Part shown: positions 36,614-46,221 of the stretch, in pieces
Numbering within the stretch: position 1 is the stretch's first letter
How the letters are laid out: the number at the start of each line of letters is the position of its first letter
NCBI RefSeq assembly: GCF_010726245.1
Contig: NZ_AP022561.1
Coordinates: 2,542,001 to 2,606,000 of the forward strand
DNA: 64,000 nucleotides
Source of the DNA: Mycolicibacterium aichiense
GTDB taxonomy: Bacteria; Actinomycetota; Actinomycetes; Mycobacteriales; Mycobacteriaceae
Reading direction: 5' to 3'
Position numbers and translations under genes: made by a program
Notes under the pieces: model-generated
Databases searched by the model: none
Told to the model about the DNA's origin: nothing
The model's input: only the letters and a program-made list of their open reading frames with translations

Positions 36614-37287
36614 GCGTGCTGGTCGTCACCGGCACCGGGACCGGAGTGGGAAAAACCGTCGTGACCGCGGCGCTGGCCTGCCACGCGCGGGTGGCCGAAC
36701 GGGACGTCGCGGTGTGCAAGCCGGTGCAGACCGGCACCGCCGACGGCGACGACGACCTCGCCGAGGTCGGCAGGCTCTCCGGCGTCACCGAACTGTTCGG
36801 CGTCGCGCGCTATCCGGATCCGCTGGCGCCTGCGGCCGCGGCCGACAGCGCAGGCCTGCCGCTGCCCACCACCGGCGAGCTGCTGAGCGTCATCCGCGAT
36901 GTCGACCGGCCTGGCCGGCTGACGCTGGTCGAAGGGGCCGGCGGCCTGCTGGTGGAACTGACAGCCGACGGCGCGACGCTGCGCGACCTCGCGGTCGAAC
37001 TCGCCGCGCCGGTGCTCGTCGTCGTCGAGCCGGGTCTGGGCACGCTGAACCACACGGCATTGACGTTGGAAGGCCTTGGTGCCAAAGGGCTTTCGTGCAC
37101 AGGTCTGGTGATCGGCGCCTGGCCCGCGCAACCCGGCGCGGCGGAGAAGTCCAACCGCGAAGCGCTGGCCAAGCTCGCTCCGGTCCGCGCGGCGCTCCCG
37201 GCGGGAGTGGCCGCGGTGTCCCCGAATGACTTCGCGTTGTTCAGCGCTCGGGCGTTCGACCCCGACTGGGTCGCCGGCCTGATCTAG
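36610..37287 (+). CDS. bioD: ATP-dependent dethiobiotin synthetase BioD
   Basis: Closes the ureido ring of dethiobiotin from DAPA, CO2 and ATP; 225 residues. The modified P-loop [16 protein letters not shown] (K15) opens the protein; CKPVQTG and [11 protein letters not shown] are the other family blocks. Start overlaps the bioF stop, so bioF and bioD are translationally coupled. Followed 2 bp later by the RNA-ligase-like gene. Confidence 0.95.
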   Translation: MSVLVVTGTGTGVGKTVVTAALACHARVAERDVAVCKPVQTGTADGDDDLAEVGRLSGVTELFGVARYPDPLAPAAAADSAGLPLPTTGELLSVIRDVDRPGRLTLVEGAGGLLVELTADGATLRDLAVELAAPVLVVVEPGLGTLNHTALTLEGLGAKGLSCTGLVIGAWPAQPGAAEKSNREALAKLAPVRAALPAGVAAVSPNDFALFSARAFDPDWVAGLI

Positions 37288-37289
37288 AG

Positions 37290-37814
37290 ATGGCGCACTC
37301 GATTGAGCTGCTCCTGGATCAGCGGGCCGACGATGCGGTGCGGCACACGTGGCAGGCGCTGGCCGACGCCGGTCTGCCCAGTCAGCTGCGGGTCACGTCC
37401 GACACCAACCGCCCACACATCACGCTGATCGCCGCGGAACGGATCTCGCCCGACGTCGACGAGCGGCTGATGGAACTGGCCGATCTCTTCCCGCTCCGGG
37501 CTGTCATGGGCGCACCGCTGGTCTTCGGCACCGGGCGGATGACGTTGGCCCGGCTGGTGGTTCCGTCGGCGGCGCTGCTGGCGATGCACGACGAGGTCTA
37601 CGACGTGTGTCTGCCGTCGGTGACCAGTGTCTTCGCCCACAGTGCGCCGGGCCGGTGGACGCCGCACGTCACGCTGGGGCGCCGGTTCACCCCGGCGCAA
37701 GCCGGTGACGCATTCGCATTGGTCGACGGGATCACCGTGGACATCCGGGCGAGCATCGTCGGACTGCGGCGTTGGGACAGCGATGCGCGAACTGACCGTG
37801 TGCTGATCAGTTGA
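37290..37814 (+). CDS. 2'-5' RNA ligase / 2H phosphoesterase family protein
   Basis: A 174-residue protein of the 2H phosphoesterase superfamily: two HxT motifs, RPHITLIAA at about residues 41–49 and TPHVTLGRR at about 123–131, spaced as in LigT-like enzymes. These act on 2',3'-cyclic phosphodiester ends of RNA or nucleotides. It begins 2 bp after bioD, so it is probably the last gene of the bioFD operon, though no biotin role is known. Convergent with the YjbR-like gene, overlapping by 8 bp. Confidence 0.82.
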   Translation: MAHSIELLLDQRADDAVRHTWQALADAGLPSQLRVTSDTNRPHITLIAAERISPDVDERLMELADLFPLRAVMGAPLVFGTGRMTLARLVVPSAALLAMHDEVYDVCLPSVTSVFAHSAPGRWTPHVTLGRRFTPAQAGDAFALVDGITVDIRASIVGLRRWDSDARTDRVLIS

Positions 37815-38142
37815 CCTGCGCGGCAATGCTTTTGGGAACACACATCTTCCAGCCGTCGATCACCAGTTCGCGTACCTCGTCGAGATCGACCGCATCAAGG
37901 CGGACGTGGATCCAGTTGTAGCGCATGTCCGACGGCCGGGGCAGTGCGAACTTGTCCGGCTCGGCCGCCACCATCGCCTCGCGTTCCTCCTTCGGGAACC
38001 CGACCCCCATCACGGTCTCGTCGCGGGAGAACGCCAGGAAGACCAGCCTGCCGGCCCGGAATGTGATCCGGTCGCGGACCACGGTTTCGTAGGCTCTCGG
38101 AAGGGCAAGTGCGATCGGGCGCACCTGGTCGACGGTGATCAC
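37807..38142 (-). CDS. MmcQ/YjbR-family protein
   Basis: A 111-residue protein with the YjbR fold signature: ALALPRAYETVVRDRITFRAGRLVFLAFSRDETVMGVGFPKEER and RYNWIHVRLDAVDLDEVRELVIDGWKMCVPKSI. This small family has a double-wing, DNA-binding-like fold, but its function is unknown. The GTG start shares the GTGA with the bioQ stop, so it is translated from the bioQ message. A longer Arg-rich reading upstream is a shadow of bioQ. Confidence 0.82.
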   Translation of the reverse strand: MITVDQVRPIALALPRAYETVVRDRITFRAGRLVFLAFSRDETVMGVGFPKEEREAMVAAEPDKFALPRPSDMRYNWIHVRLDAVDLDEVRELVIDGWKMCVPKSIAAQVN

Positions 38143-38717
38143 ACCGGCAGGCTGCGCCGCGCCGCGATGCCGTCGACCAGCAGCTGCACTCCGAAGCCGA
38201 ACCGGCGGCTGGGGTCGGCGCCGAGCACGGATTGTTCGTCGGGGAGGTCGGCGCCGGCGGCGTCCCACTGCAGACGGGATTGCTCGTCGGCGGTGAAGCC
38301 CAGTACGTAGTAGAGGACGGTGCGGCCGGCGGTCACGGCGTGCCCGGTATCGACGCCCGCGGCGATCGCCGCGTCGGCCAGCCAGCCGAGGATCTGCGTC
38401 ATCGCCTCCGACTGGCCCGCGGCGAAACTGGCGGACACCAGCTCGGCGCCGTCGGTGTGGGAGAGCAGGGCATCGCGCAACTGATCGCAGATCGCCTCGA
38501 CGCGCACACGCCAGTCCCCAGGTACGTCGTGGATACTGCCCAGGATTCGGTCAGCCACCGCGCCGAGCAGTTGCTGCTTGTTGGCGAAGTGCCAGTACAG
38601 CGCGCCGGGGGAGACCGCGAGCTCGCGGGCCAGCCGCCGCATGGACAGGTCGGCCATGCCGTAGTTGTCCAGCAGTGTCGTCGCCGCATCGACCACGTCG
38701 CGTTTGTGGAGCTGCAC
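38139..38717 (-). CDS. bioQ: BioQ, TetR-family repressor of biotin genes
   Basis: A 192-residue TetR regulator: helix-turn-helix at about 20–45 (MADLSMRRLARELAVSPGALYWHFANKQQLLGAVADRIL), with an all-alpha ligand domain after. It is divergent from bioB, and TGAAC-N3-GTTCA operators lie before bioB and before bioF, which is the known BioQ regulon layout in mycobacteria. The GTG start is 6 nt after TAGGCT, a leaderless arrangement that lies beside the operator, implying autoregulation. Confidence 0.88.
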   Translation of the reverse strand: MQLHKRDVVDAATTLLDNYGMADLSMRRLARELAVSPGALYWHFANKQQLLGAVADRILGSIHDVPGDWRVRVEAICDQLRDALLSHTDGAELVSASFAAGQSEAMTQILGWLADAAIAAGVDTGHAVTAGRTVLYYVLGFTADEQSRLQWDAAGADLPDEQSVLGADPSRRFGFGVQLLVDGIAARRSLPV

Positions 38718-38722
38718 ACGCG

Positions 38723-38745
38723 TAGCCTAGCCTGAACACTGTTCA
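38723..38745. promoter_or_regulatory. bioQ/bioB divergent promoters with BioQ operator
   Basis: The BioQ box TGAACACTGTTCA (38733–38745) is overlapped by one base by the bioB -10 TAGCCT (38728–38733), exactly the layout seen at bioF. On the minus strand TAGGCT (38729–38724) serves bioQ with six bases to its GTG. One operator can therefore repress both directions. bioB also has an AGGAGG ribosome site. Confidence 0.82.
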
Positions 38746-38772
38746 AGTTGGCGAACGCAGGAGGACAAGCCG

Positions 38773-39780
38773 GTGACGCAGGCAGCGACGGACGTATTGG
38801 CACTGGCGCGCGAGCAGGTGCTCGAGCGCGGCGAGGGTCTGTCCCGCGATCAGGTGCTCGAGGTCTTGCAGCTGTCCGACGATCACCTCGAAGACCTTCT
38901 GGCCCTGGCCCACGAGGTCCGGATGAAGTGGTGTGGGCCGGAGGTCGAGGTCGAGGGCATCATCAGCCTGAAAACCGGTGGCTGCCCGGAGGATTGCCAC
39001 TTCTGTTCGCAGTCCGGTCTGTTCGCCTCGCCGGTGCGCAGCGCCTGGCTGGACATCCCGAGCCTGGTCGAGGCCGCCAAGCAGACCGCCAAGTCCGGCG
39101 CCACCGAGTTCTGCATCGTGGCCGCCGTCCGCGGACCCGACGAGCGATTGCTGGCCCAGGTGGCCGCAGGCATCGAGGCGATCCGCAACGAGGTCGACAT
39201 CCAGATCGCCTGCTCGCTGGGGATGCTCACCCAGGAGCAGGTGGATCGTCTCAAGGAGATGGGCGTCCACCGCTACAACCACAACCTGGAGACCGCGCAG
39301 TCCTACTTCCCGAACGTCGTCACCACCCACTCGTGGGAGGAGCGGTGGGGAACCCTGGAGATGGTCCGTGAGGCCGGCATGGAGGTGTGCTGCGGCGGCA
39401 TCCTCGGCATGGGGGAGACGCTCGAGCAGCGCGCCGAGTTCGCCGCGAACCTCGCCGAGCTCGATCCGCACGAGGTGCCGCTGAACTTCCTGAACCCGCG
39501 CCCGGGCACCCCGTTCGGTGATCTGGAGGTGCTGCCGGCGTCCGAGGCGCTCAAGGCCGTCGCCGCGTTCCGTCTGGCTCTGCCGCGCACCATGCTCCGG
39601 TTCGCCGGTGGCCGGGAGATCACGCTCGGCGACCTCGGCGCCAAGCAGGGCATCCTCGGTGGCATCAACGCCGTGATCGTCGGAAATTACCTGACCACGC
39701 TGGGTCGCCCGGCTGAGGCCGATCTCGAGCTGCTCGAAGATCTGCAGATGCCGATCAAGGCTCTGAACGCCAGCCTGTAG
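38773..39780 (+). CDS. bioB: Biotin synthase BioB
   Basis: Radical SAM enzyme inserting sulfur into dethiobiotin; 335 residues. The SAM cluster motif is C71-x3-C75-x2-C78 ([14 protein letters not shown]). Other conserved blocks: [51 protein letters not shown] and [13 protein letters not shown]. The Arg of RFAGGRE corresponds to a ligand region of the auxiliary [2Fe-2S] cluster. Start GTG follows AGGAGGACAAGCCG. The stop shares one base with the start of bsaP. Confidence 0.97.
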   Translation: MTQAATDVLALAREQVLERGEGLSRDQVLEVLQLSDDHLEDLLALAHEVRMKWCGPEVEVEGIISLKTGGCPEDCHFCSQSGLFASPVRSAWLDIPSLVEAAKQTAKSGATEFCIVAAVRGPDERLLAQVAAGIEAIRNEVDIQIACSLGMLTQEQVDRLKEMGVHRYNHNLETAQSYFPNVVTTHSWEERWGTLEMVREAGMEVCCGGILGMGETLEQRAEFAANLAELDPHEVPLNFLNPRPGTPFGDLEVLPASEALKAVAAFRLALPRTMLRFAGGREITLGDLGAKQGILGGINAVIVGNYLTTLGRPAEADLELLEDLQMPIKALNASL

Positions 39781-40013
39781 TGGCGATGGTCGGACAGCTG
39801 CCCGCACCGGTGAGTGCCGGGGTCTACAACGTCTACACCGGGGAGCCCGCCGGCAGCGTCGTACCCACCGCCGCGCAGCTCGGACTCGAGCCACCTCGCT
39901 TCTGCGCGGAGTGCGGGCGCCGGATGGTGGTCCAGGTGCGTCCGGACGGCTGGTGGGCCAAGTGCTCGCGCCATGGCCGGGTCGACTCCCACGATCTGGA
40001 GGACCAGCGGTGA
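39780..40013 (+). CDS. bsaP: Biotin synthase auxiliary protein BsaP
   Basis: A 77-residue protein directly coupled to bioB (TAGTG overlap). The distinctive signature is a C42-x2-C45…C62-x2-H65 cluster ([10 protein letters not shown] and WAKCSRHG) that could bind iron-sulfur or zinc. It corresponds in position and sequence to Rv1590, the small protein now recognised as BsaP, required by mycobacterial BioB. GTG start; an ATG two codons in is an alternative. Its stop overlaps the next start (GTGA). Confidence 0.85.
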   Translation: MAMVGQLPAPVSAGVYNVYTGEPAGSVVPTAAQLGLEPPRFCAECGRRMVVQVRPDGWWAKCSRHGRVDSHDLEDQR

Positions 40014-40600
40014 ATCTCGAACCACAGCAACGTATTTCACGTCGCCGCGCCGCAATCGTGGTGGTCGTCGGGTTGACCCTGGCCGGTGCGGTGATCGGCG
40101 CGGTGTGGTCGGTGCTGGCGCCGTCGGCGCATGGCGTGGTGGCGTTGACCCGCTCGGGTCAGCGGGTGCAGACCTACCTCGGCAGCGAGTCCGATCACCT
40201 GTTCGTGGCGGCGGCATTGCTCATCGGGTTGCTGACGTCGATGGCGATCGTGGCGGCGGTACTGGTGTGGCAGTGGCGTGCGCATCGCGGGCCGCTGCTG
40301 GCGACGGCGCTGTGGGTGGGTTCGATAGCCGCCGCCGGCGCGGCTGCGGGCGTCGGCGCGCTGCTGGTGAGCTGGCACTACGGGCCGGTGCCGTTCGACA
40401 CGGCTCCGGTGACCCCGGACAACCGGATCTTCTACTACTCCGAGGCGCCCCCGGTGTTCTTCGCGCACGGGCCGTTGCAAATCGCGACGACGCTACTGTT
40501 CCCGGCCGCGATCGCGGCGCTGACGTATGCCTTGATGGCGGTGGCCACCCCGCGTGACGATCTCGGTGCCGTGCCGCCGATGGACCGGATCTCCGCTTAG
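40010..40600 (+). CDS. DUF2567 membrane protein
   Basis: A 196-residue membrane protein with four hydrophobic segments ([84 protein letters not shown]). It corresponds to mycobacterial Rv1591 (DUF2567), always next to bsaP. The GTG start overlaps the bsaP stop. Function unknown; a biotin-related role is only suggested by position. The stop TAG begins a 13-bp tandem repeat. Confidence 0.82.
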   Translation: MNLEPQQRISRRRAAIVVVVGLTLAGAVIGAVWSVLAPSAHGVVALTRSGQRVQTYLGSESDHLFVAAALLIGLLTSMAIVAAVLVWQWRAHRGPLLATALWVGSIAAAGAAAGVGALLVSWHYGPVPFDTAPVTPDNRIFYYSEAPPVFFAHGPLQIATTLLFPAAIAALTYALMAVATPRDDLGAVPPMDRISA

Positions 40601-40624
40601 AGCCGGGCCCCTAGAGCCGGGCCC
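40598..40624. repeat. 13-bp tandem repeat between convergent genes
   Basis: TAGAGCCGGGCCC occurs twice (40598–40610 and 40612–40624) separated by one base. The first copy begins with the DUF2567 stop codon; the second ends against the stop of the convergent lipase gene. Each copy contains the palindrome GGGCCC. Likely a small replication-slippage duplication in the 24-bp gap. Confidence 0.7.
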
Positions 40625-41959
40625 TCACAGTGGTCGGAACGGAACCCGGCCGCCGGACACCACGCGCGCGACGATCCCGCCGAGGCGCCACATGCCCGCG
40701 TAGGTCATGGGATTGAGCAGCGTCGGCCACTTCGTCCGCACGATGTGCTCGTCGATCGGACGTTGGGCGAACCGGTCGGTCAGCCAGCGCAGCGTCATCG
40801 GCGCCGACATCGGGTGCAGCAGCATGTGCTCGCTGAACATGTCGCGGTGGTAGGTCACCCGCGCCCCGCCCGCGGAGTAGGTGTGCACCAGGTCGTCGAT
40901 GTCGTCGACGTCGATCACCGAGTCGTGGACCGCCTGCACGATCAGTACCGGGAGGTCGGGCACCGCCTTGCCGAGCTTGATGTTGTCGAAGACGTGCTGG
41001 ACTTCCGGCGTCGCCAGGATCTCTTCCAGCGGTGGGTGCACCAGGTCGTCGAAGTCGGTGCGGAACAACCGGATGACGGCCTCCGCGGTGGTCATGTTCT
41101 CGAGGCGGCGCAGCAGGGCCAGCCCGTCCTCGGTGGCGTTCTGCTCGATCACCCGGTTCAGATCGGGATAGGTCTTGGCCAGCGCGGCCACCACGAGCGC
41201 GGGCAGAGCGGCCAGGTAGGAGCCGTTGAGCCGGCGGAACGTGTGGCCGAGGTCGCCGACCGGCGAACCCAGGACGGCGCCGACGATGTTCAGTTCGGGT
41301 GCGTAGTCCTCGTGCACCTCGGCCGCCCACGCGGTGGCGAGCCCGCCGCCGGAGTAACCCCACAACCCGACCTGGCTGTCCGCGGCGAGTCCGAACGCCT
41401 CGAACCCGAGCGCTGCCCGCACCCCGTCGAGGACGGCGTAACCGGGTTCGTAGGGGGCACCCCAGATACCGGCCGGCCCCTCGTGGTCGGGGACCGACAC
41501 CACCCAGCCCTCGGCGAGGGCCGCCGCGACGAGCAGGTACTCGAGCTGCGGCAGCGAGCCGACGGCTTTGGCGTGCCTGCGCATGGCGTAGGAGGGGAAG
41601 CAGCGCGAGGCCACCGCGTCGATGGCGCACTGATATGAGACGACGTTGCGGACCTGGTCAGGGGTGTGGCCGGTCGGGATGAGCACGGTGGTGACGGTGG
41701 CCTGCGGCAAACCGTTGTGATCGGTGCTGCGGTACAGCAGCTGGGTGGCCCGCACCCGCTGCGGGATCAGCCCGAGAAAGCCCAGCTGGACGTCACGGGA
41801 GCGCAGCACGGTGCCCGGCTCGGCGTGTTCGAAGCCGGCGGGCGGTTCGTAGAACGGGTCATCGGCCGGAAGCTGCGGATGCGCACCACGCTCGAGTTCC
41901 TCGTGCGGGGCGCGGCCGATCCATTCGGGGCTCGGCGCCCCGGCGCTTACCGGATGCAT
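40625..41959 (-). CDS. Secretory-lipase (LIP) family alpha/beta hydrolase
   Basis: A 444-residue alpha/beta hydrolase, the counterpart of Rv1592c. Nucleophile elbow GYSGGG with S203; later blocks [22 protein letters not shown] (acid Asp region) and [19 protein letters not shown] (His) complete the triad. PF03583-type members act on triacylglycerols or acyl esters. No signal peptide is visible, so it is probably cytosolic. An AAAGGGTGG ribosome site precedes the ATG; the promoter region is shared with no other gene start. Confidence 0.88.
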   Translation of the reverse strand: MHPVSAGAPSPEWIGRAPHEELERGAHPQLPADDPFYEPPAGFEHAEPGTVLRSRDVQLGFLGLIPQRVRATQLLYRSTDHNGLPQATVTTVLIPTGHTPDQVRNVVSYQCAIDAVASRCFPSYAMRRHAKAVGSLPQLEYLLVAAALAEGWVVSVPDHEGPAGIWGAPYEPGYAVLDGVRAALGFEAFGLAADSQVGLWGYSGGGLATAWAAEVHEDYAPELNIVGAVLGSPVGDLGHTFRRLNGSYLAALPALVVAALAKTYPDLNRVIEQNATEDGLALLRRLENMTTAEAVIRLFRTDFDDLVHPPLEEILATPEVQHVFDNIKLGKAVPDLPVLIVQAVHDSVIDVDDIDDLVHTYSAGGARVTYHRDMFSEHMLLHPMSAPMTLRWLTDRFAQRPIDEHIVRTKWPTLLNPMTYAGMWRLGGIVARVVSGGRVPFRPL

Positions 41960-42002
41960 TCCACCCTTTCTACCTTAAGAATGGTCTAAGAAGCCAGCCG
42001 AC

Positions 42003-42695
42003 TCACCCGGGTGGCCGAAACGCGGCAAACTCGTCGGTCACCCTCAAATGCGAGTCGGTGAAGCGATAGAGCGCCGCCGGGCGCCCGCCGCTGCGGCCCG
42101 GATGGGCCGTCGTCCCGGTCGGCGTGATGACGCCGCGGCGCGCGAGCACCCGCTGCAGATTCGTGGCGTCGACCTGATAGCCCAGGGCGGCGCCATAGAT
42201 GTCACGTAGCGTCGAGAGCGCGAATTCCCTTGGTGTCAAGGCGAATCCGATATTGGTGTAGGACAACTTGGCGACCAGCCTGGTGCGGGCGTATTCCACC
42301 ATCGGGGCGTGGTCGAAGGCCATCTCCGGCAGGGCGTTGACCGGATGCCAGCGGGTGTCCGGCGGTAGTTCAGGGGTGGCGACCGAGGGGACCAGCCCGA
42401 GAAATGTCGAGGCGATCGTGCGAACACCGGGCACGCGGCCCGGATCGGAGAACACCGCGAGCTGTTCCAGGTGCGCGATCTCGCGGACGTCGACCTTCTC
42501 GGCGAGCTGGCGTCGCGCGGAACTGATCAGGTCCTCGTCGGCGCGCAGCCTGCCGCCGGGCAACGACCACTTGCCCCGCTCGGGCTCCAGGCCGCGCTGC
42601 CATAACAGCACGTTAAGGGCCGGTGTACGTGAGTGGACGTCGCCAACCTGGAATACGACGGCGAGTACTTCGTGTTCGGTGCTAGTATGAGGCAC
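42003..42695 (-). CDS. nrtR: NrtR, Nudix-domain repressor of NAD biosynthesis
   Basis: A 230-residue regulator. Residues about 10–140 form a Nudix fold whose box is degenerate: GRLRADE keeps the first half, but the REUxEExGU core reads RQLAEKVDV, so hydrolysis is doubtful while ADP-ribose binding may remain. The C-terminal 80 residues are the NrtR winged helix ([37 protein letters not shown]). It is divergent from nadA. GTG start is fixed by a perfect TATAAT seven bases upstream, inside the operator, implying autorepression. Confidence 0.9.
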   Translation of the reverse strand: MPHTSTEHEVLAVVFQVGDVHSRTPALNVLLWQRGLEPERGKWSLPGGRLRADEDLISSARRQLAEKVDVREIAHLEQLAVFSDPGRVPGVRTIASTFLGLVPSVATPELPPDTRWHPVNALPEMAFDHAPMVEYARTRLVAKLSYTNIGFALTPREFALSTLRDIYGAALGYQVDATNLQRVLARRGVITPTGTTAHPGRSGGRPAALYRFTDSHLRVTDEFAAFRPPG

Positions 42696-42718
42696 GTTTT
42701 CGATTATAAGTCGAAAAC
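42696..42718. promoter_or_regulatory. NrtR operator with nrtR and nadA promoters
   Basis: Perfect inverted repeat GTTTTCGA-N7-TCGAAAAC. On the minus strand TATAAT (42708–42703) inside it drives nrtR, with seven bases to the GTG. On the plus strand TATAAG (42705–42710) is the best -10 for nadA. One repressor bound here would block both. A strong AGGAGG ribosome site follows for nadA. Confidence 0.82.
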
Positions 42719-42743
42719 CTCGGGAGCAAGACAGGAGGCGGAA

Positions 42744-43805
42744 ATGACCGTCTTGGATCGTGCAGACGCCGTCGACGGTGCCACTGGTGCCGGGCTTATC
42801 GCTCGCATCACCGATGGACCCGGTGGTTACACCGGGGTGAACGGTGACGAGGAATGGGCCGCCGAGATTCGCCGACTGGCGACCTTGCGAAACGCGACCA
42901 TCCTGGCGCACAACTACCAGCTGCCGGCCATTCAGGATGTCGCCGATCATGTCGGTGACTCGCTGGCACTGTCCCGGATCGCCGCCGAGGCCGCCGAAGA
43001 GACGATCGTGTTCTGCGGTGTGCATTTCATGGCCGAGACCGCCAAGATCCTGAGCCCCGAGAAAACGGTGCTGATCCCGGATCAGCGCGCCGGGTGCTCA
43101 CTGGCCGACTCGATCACCGCCGAGGAACTGCAGGCCTGGAAGGACGAGCACCCCGGTGCGGTCGTCGTCTCCTACGTCAACACCACCGCGGCCGTGAAGG
43201 CTCTCACCGACATCTGCTGCACCTCGTCCAACGCCGTCGAGGTGGTGGCCTCCATCCCGGCTGACCGCGAGGTGCTGTTCTGCCCCGACCAGTTCCTCGG
43301 CGCGCACGTCCGCCGGATGACCGGCCGGACCAACCTGCACGTCTGGGCCGGCGAGTGCCACGTGCACGCGGGCATCAACGGCGACGAACTCGCCGACCAG
43401 GCTCGCAGCCACCCCGACGCCGAGTTGTTCGTCCACCCCGAATGCGGTTGCGCCACATCGGCGTTGTATCTGGCCGGTGAAGGCGCCTTCCCGTCGGACC
43501 GGGTCAAGATCCTGTCCACCGGCGGCATGCTGGATGCCGCCAAGGCATCTCACGCCAAGCAGGTGCTGGTCGCGACCGAAGTCGGCATGTTGCACCAATT
43601 ACGCCGTGCCGCACCGGAAATCGATTTCCAGGCCGTGAACGACCGGGCGTCGTGCAAGTACATGAAGATGATCACCCCGGCTGCACTGCTGCGCTGCCTG
43701 GTCGAGGGTGCCGACGAGGTCGACGTCGATCCCGAGACTGCCCGGCTGGCCCGCGCCAGCGTGCAGCGGATGATCGAGATCGGCCAGCCCGGCGGCGGGG
43801 AATGA
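42744..43805 (+). CDS. nadA: Quinolinate synthase NadA
   Basis: [4Fe-4S] enzyme condensing iminoaspartate with dihydroxyacetone phosphate to quinolinate; 353 residues. Family blocks: [64 protein letters not shown] (cluster Cys), [11 protein letters not shown] (Cys) and the closing [13 protein letters not shown]. Three matching ligand cysteines are visible. ATG with SD AGGAGG nine bases upstream. The end overlaps nadB (ATGA). Confidence 0.96.
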   Translation: MTVLDRADAVDGATGAGLIARITDGPGGYTGVNGDEEWAAEIRRLATLRNATILAHNYQLPAIQDVADHVGDSLALSRIAAEAAEETIVFCGVHFMAETAKILSPEKTVLIPDQRAGCSLADSITAEELQAWKDEHPGAVVVSYVNTTAAVKALTDICCTSSNAVEVVASIPADREVLFCPDQFLGAHVRRMTGRTNLHVWAGECHVHAGINGDELADQARSHPDAELFVHPECGCATSALYLAGEGAFPSDRVKILSTGGMLDAAKASHAKQVLVATEVGMLHQLRRAAPEIDFQAVNDRASCKYMKMITPAALLRCLVEGADEVDVDPETARLARASVQRMIEIGQPGGGE

Positions 43806-45367
43806 CGCGCTCCTTCGCCTGCGGAGCCGGCGCCGCGGGTGTGGACTGGCAGCAGCGCGCCGATGTCGTGGTGATCGGCACCGGGGTGGCCGGCCTGGCC
43901 GCCGCCCTGGCCGCGCACCGACAAGGCAGTCGCACAGTCATTCTGAGCAAGGCACCCGATACCGCGACGTTCTACGCCCAGGGCGGGATCGCGGTGGTGC
44001 TGCCGCACACCGACGACTCGGTGGACGCGCACGTCCGCGACACCCTGGCTGCGGGTGCCGGCCTGTGTGACCCCGATGCGGTGCGGTCGATCGTCGCCGA
44101 CGGGTATCGCGCGGTTGCCGACCTGGTCGACGACGGCGCCCGGTTCGACGAGAGCTCGCCCGGTCGGTGGGCGCTGACCCGTGAGGGCGGCCACTCGCGG
44201 CGGCGCATCATCCACGCCGGCGGTGACGCCACCGGAGCCGAAGTGCAGCGGGCGCTCGACCATGCCGCCGCCACCCTGGACATCCGGCGCAATCATGTTG
44301 CGCTGCAAGTCCTCAACGATGGCGCGACGGTCACCGGCGTGCTGGTCCGCAACGCCGACGGACTCGGTATCGTGCACACTCCGTCGGTCATCCTGGCCAC
44401 CGGGGGTCTGGGCCACCTGTATCGGGCGACCACCAACCCGGAGGGCTCCACCGGCGATGGCATCGCTCTGGCGCTGTGGGCCGGCGTCGGCGTCACCGAC
44501 ATCGAATTCGTCCAGTTCCACCCGACCATGCTGTTCGACCGCAATGCCTCCGGACGCCGTCCGCTGATCACCGAGGCGCTGCGCGGCGAAGGCGCGGTGC
44601 TGCGCGACGCCCGCGGCGAATCGGTCACGGCGGGGGTGCATCCGCTGGGCGATCTCGCCCCGCGCGACGTGGTGGCCGCGGCCATCGAGGCGCGGCTGCG
44701 GGCGAGCGGCGACGAGTGCGTGTTCCTCGACGCACGCTCCATCGACCGGTTCGCGCAACGCTTCCCGACGGTCACGGCGGCCTGCCGCGCCGCGGGCATC
44801 GACCCCACCCGCCAGCTGATTCCGGTCGTCCCGGGCGCGCATTACAGCTGCGGCGGGGTGGCCACCGACGTGTCCGGCCGGACCGAACTGCCCGGCTTGT
44901 TCGCCGCAGGCGAGGTGGCCCGAACTGGCATGCACGGCGCCAACCGGCTGGCGTCCAACAGCCTGCTCGAAGGCCTGGTGGTCGGTGGCCGCGCCGGGCA
45001 GGCCGCCGTCGAGCACGCCCGAGACGCAGGCGTGCCGGTGGCGAAAGTCGATGAGCGGCAACATCATGCGCTCGACCGAACGGTGCTACAGACGGCGATG
45101 AGCGAGTTCGCCTCGGTGGTCCGCGACGCCGCCGGCCTGCAGCGGCTCACCGACCTGCTCGGCGACGCCGAGCCCACCCGGATGACCACCCGCGCAGCAG
45201 TCGAGGACGTCGCACTCACAGCCACCGCCCGCGCGGTGACCACGGCGGCGCTGGCGCGCACCGAATCCCGCGGCTGCCACCACCGCGGCGATCACCCGGA
45301 CACCGATCCGGCACAGGCGTTCAGCCGCACCCTGCACGGCGACCACGCGGCGGCGTGCCTGCGATGA
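43802..45367 (+). CDS. nadB: L-aspartate oxidase NadB
   Basis: FAD enzyme oxidising L-aspartate to iminoaspartate; 521 residues. N-terminal dinucleotide fold [29 protein letters not shown], then [39 protein letters not shown], and [31 protein letters not shown], all typical of the succinate dehydrogenase/NadB flavoprotein family. Coupled at both ends (ATGA overlaps with nadA and nadC). Confidence 0.96.
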   Translation: MTRSFACGAGAAGVDWQQRADVVVIGTGVAGLAAALAAHRQGSRTVILSKAPDTATFYAQGGIAVVLPHTDDSVDAHVRDTLAAGAGLCDPDAVRSIVADGYRAVADLVDDGARFDESSPGRWALTREGGHSRRRIIHAGGDATGAEVQRALDHAAATLDIRRNHVALQVLNDGATVTGVLVRNADGLGIVHTPSVILATGGLGHLYRATTNPEGSTGDGIALALWAGVGVTDIEFVQFHPTMLFDRNASGRRPLITEALRGEGAVLRDARGESVTAGVHPLGDLAPRDVVAAAIEARLRASGDECVFLDARSIDRFAQRFPTVTAACRAAGIDPTRQLIPVVPGAHYSCGGVATDVSGRTELPGLFAAGEVARTGMHGANRLASNSLLEGLVVGGRAGQAAVEHARDAGVPVAKVDERQHHALDRTVLQTAMSEFASVVRDAAGLQRLTDLLGDAEPTRMTTRAAVEDVALTATARAVTTAALARTESRGCHHRGDHPDTDPAQAFSRTLHGDHAAACLR

Positions 45368-46221
45368 AACTCACCGACGACGAGCGTGCGGAAGCTCGGA
45401 TCACGATCCGGCGCGGCCTCGACGAGGACCTGCGCTACGGACCCGACGTCACCACCCTGGCCACCGTGCCCGAGGATGCCGGCACGGTCGCCGCGCTGGT
45501 GTCCCGGGAGGCCGGCGTCGCCGCCGGGATCGACGTGGCGCTACTGGTTCTCGACGACGTGCTCGGTCAGGACGGTTATGAGGTCGTCGACCGGGTGGAG
45601 GACGGCACCCGGCTGGCGGCCGGTGCGGCCCTGCTTCGGGTGCAGGCGCCGACGCGGGGGCTCCTGACCGCCGAGCGGACCCTGCTGAACCTGGTGTGCC
45701 ACCTGTCGGGGATCGCCACCGCCACCGCGGCCTGGGTCGACGCCGTCGACGGCACCAAAGCCAAGATCCGCGACACCCGCAAGACCCTGCCGGGGCTGCG
45801 GGCCCTGCAGAAGTACGCGGTGCGGGTGGGCGGCGGCGCCAACCACCGGATGGGCTTGGGCGACGCCGCGCTGATCAAGGACAACCACGTCGCCGCCGCC
45901 GGCTCGGTGGTCGCCGCGCTGCGGGCCGTGCGCGCGGCCGCGCCGGATCTGCCGTGCGAGGTCGAGGTGGACACCCTCGAGCAACTCGACGACGTGCTCG
46001 CCGAAGATGTGCAGCTGATCCTGTTGGACAACTTCCCGGTATGGCAGACCCAGATCGCGGTACAGCGGCGAGACGCCAACGCCCCCGGCGTCCTACTGGA
46101 ATCCTCGGGAGGCCTCAGCCTGGAGTCCGCCGCCGACTACGCCGGGACCGGGGTCGACTTCCTTGCCGTGGGCGCGTTGACCCACTCGGTACGGGTCCTG
46201 GACGTGGGTCTGGACCTCTAG
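45364..46221 (+). CDS. nadC: Nicotinate-nucleotide pyrophosphorylase (carboxylating) NadC
   Basis: Quinolinate phosphoribosyltransferase, 285 residues, the length of its M. tuberculosis counterpart. Blocks: LTAERTLLNLVCHLSGIATATA, IRDTRKTLPGLRALQKYAVRVGGGANHRMGLGDAALIKDNH and LLESSGGLSLESAADYAGTGVDFLAVGALTHSV. The ATG inside the nadB stop (ATGA) is chosen; an upstream in-frame GTG would only add three residues. Its TAG stop shares CTAG with the convergent gene. Confidence 0.96.
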   Translation: MKLTDDERAEARITIRRGLDEDLRYGPDVTTLATVPEDAGTVAALVSREAGVAAGIDVALLVLDDVLGQDGYEVVDRVEDGTRLAAGAALLRVQAPTRGLLTAERTLLNLVCHLSGIATATAAWVDAVDGTKAKIRDTRKTLPGLRALQKYAVRVGGGANHRMGLGDAALIKDNHVAAAGSVVAALRAVRAAAPDLPCEVEVDTLEQLDDVLAEDVQLILLDNFPVWQTQIAVQRRDANAPGVLLESSGGLSLESAADYAGTGVDFLAVGALTHSVRVLDVGLDL

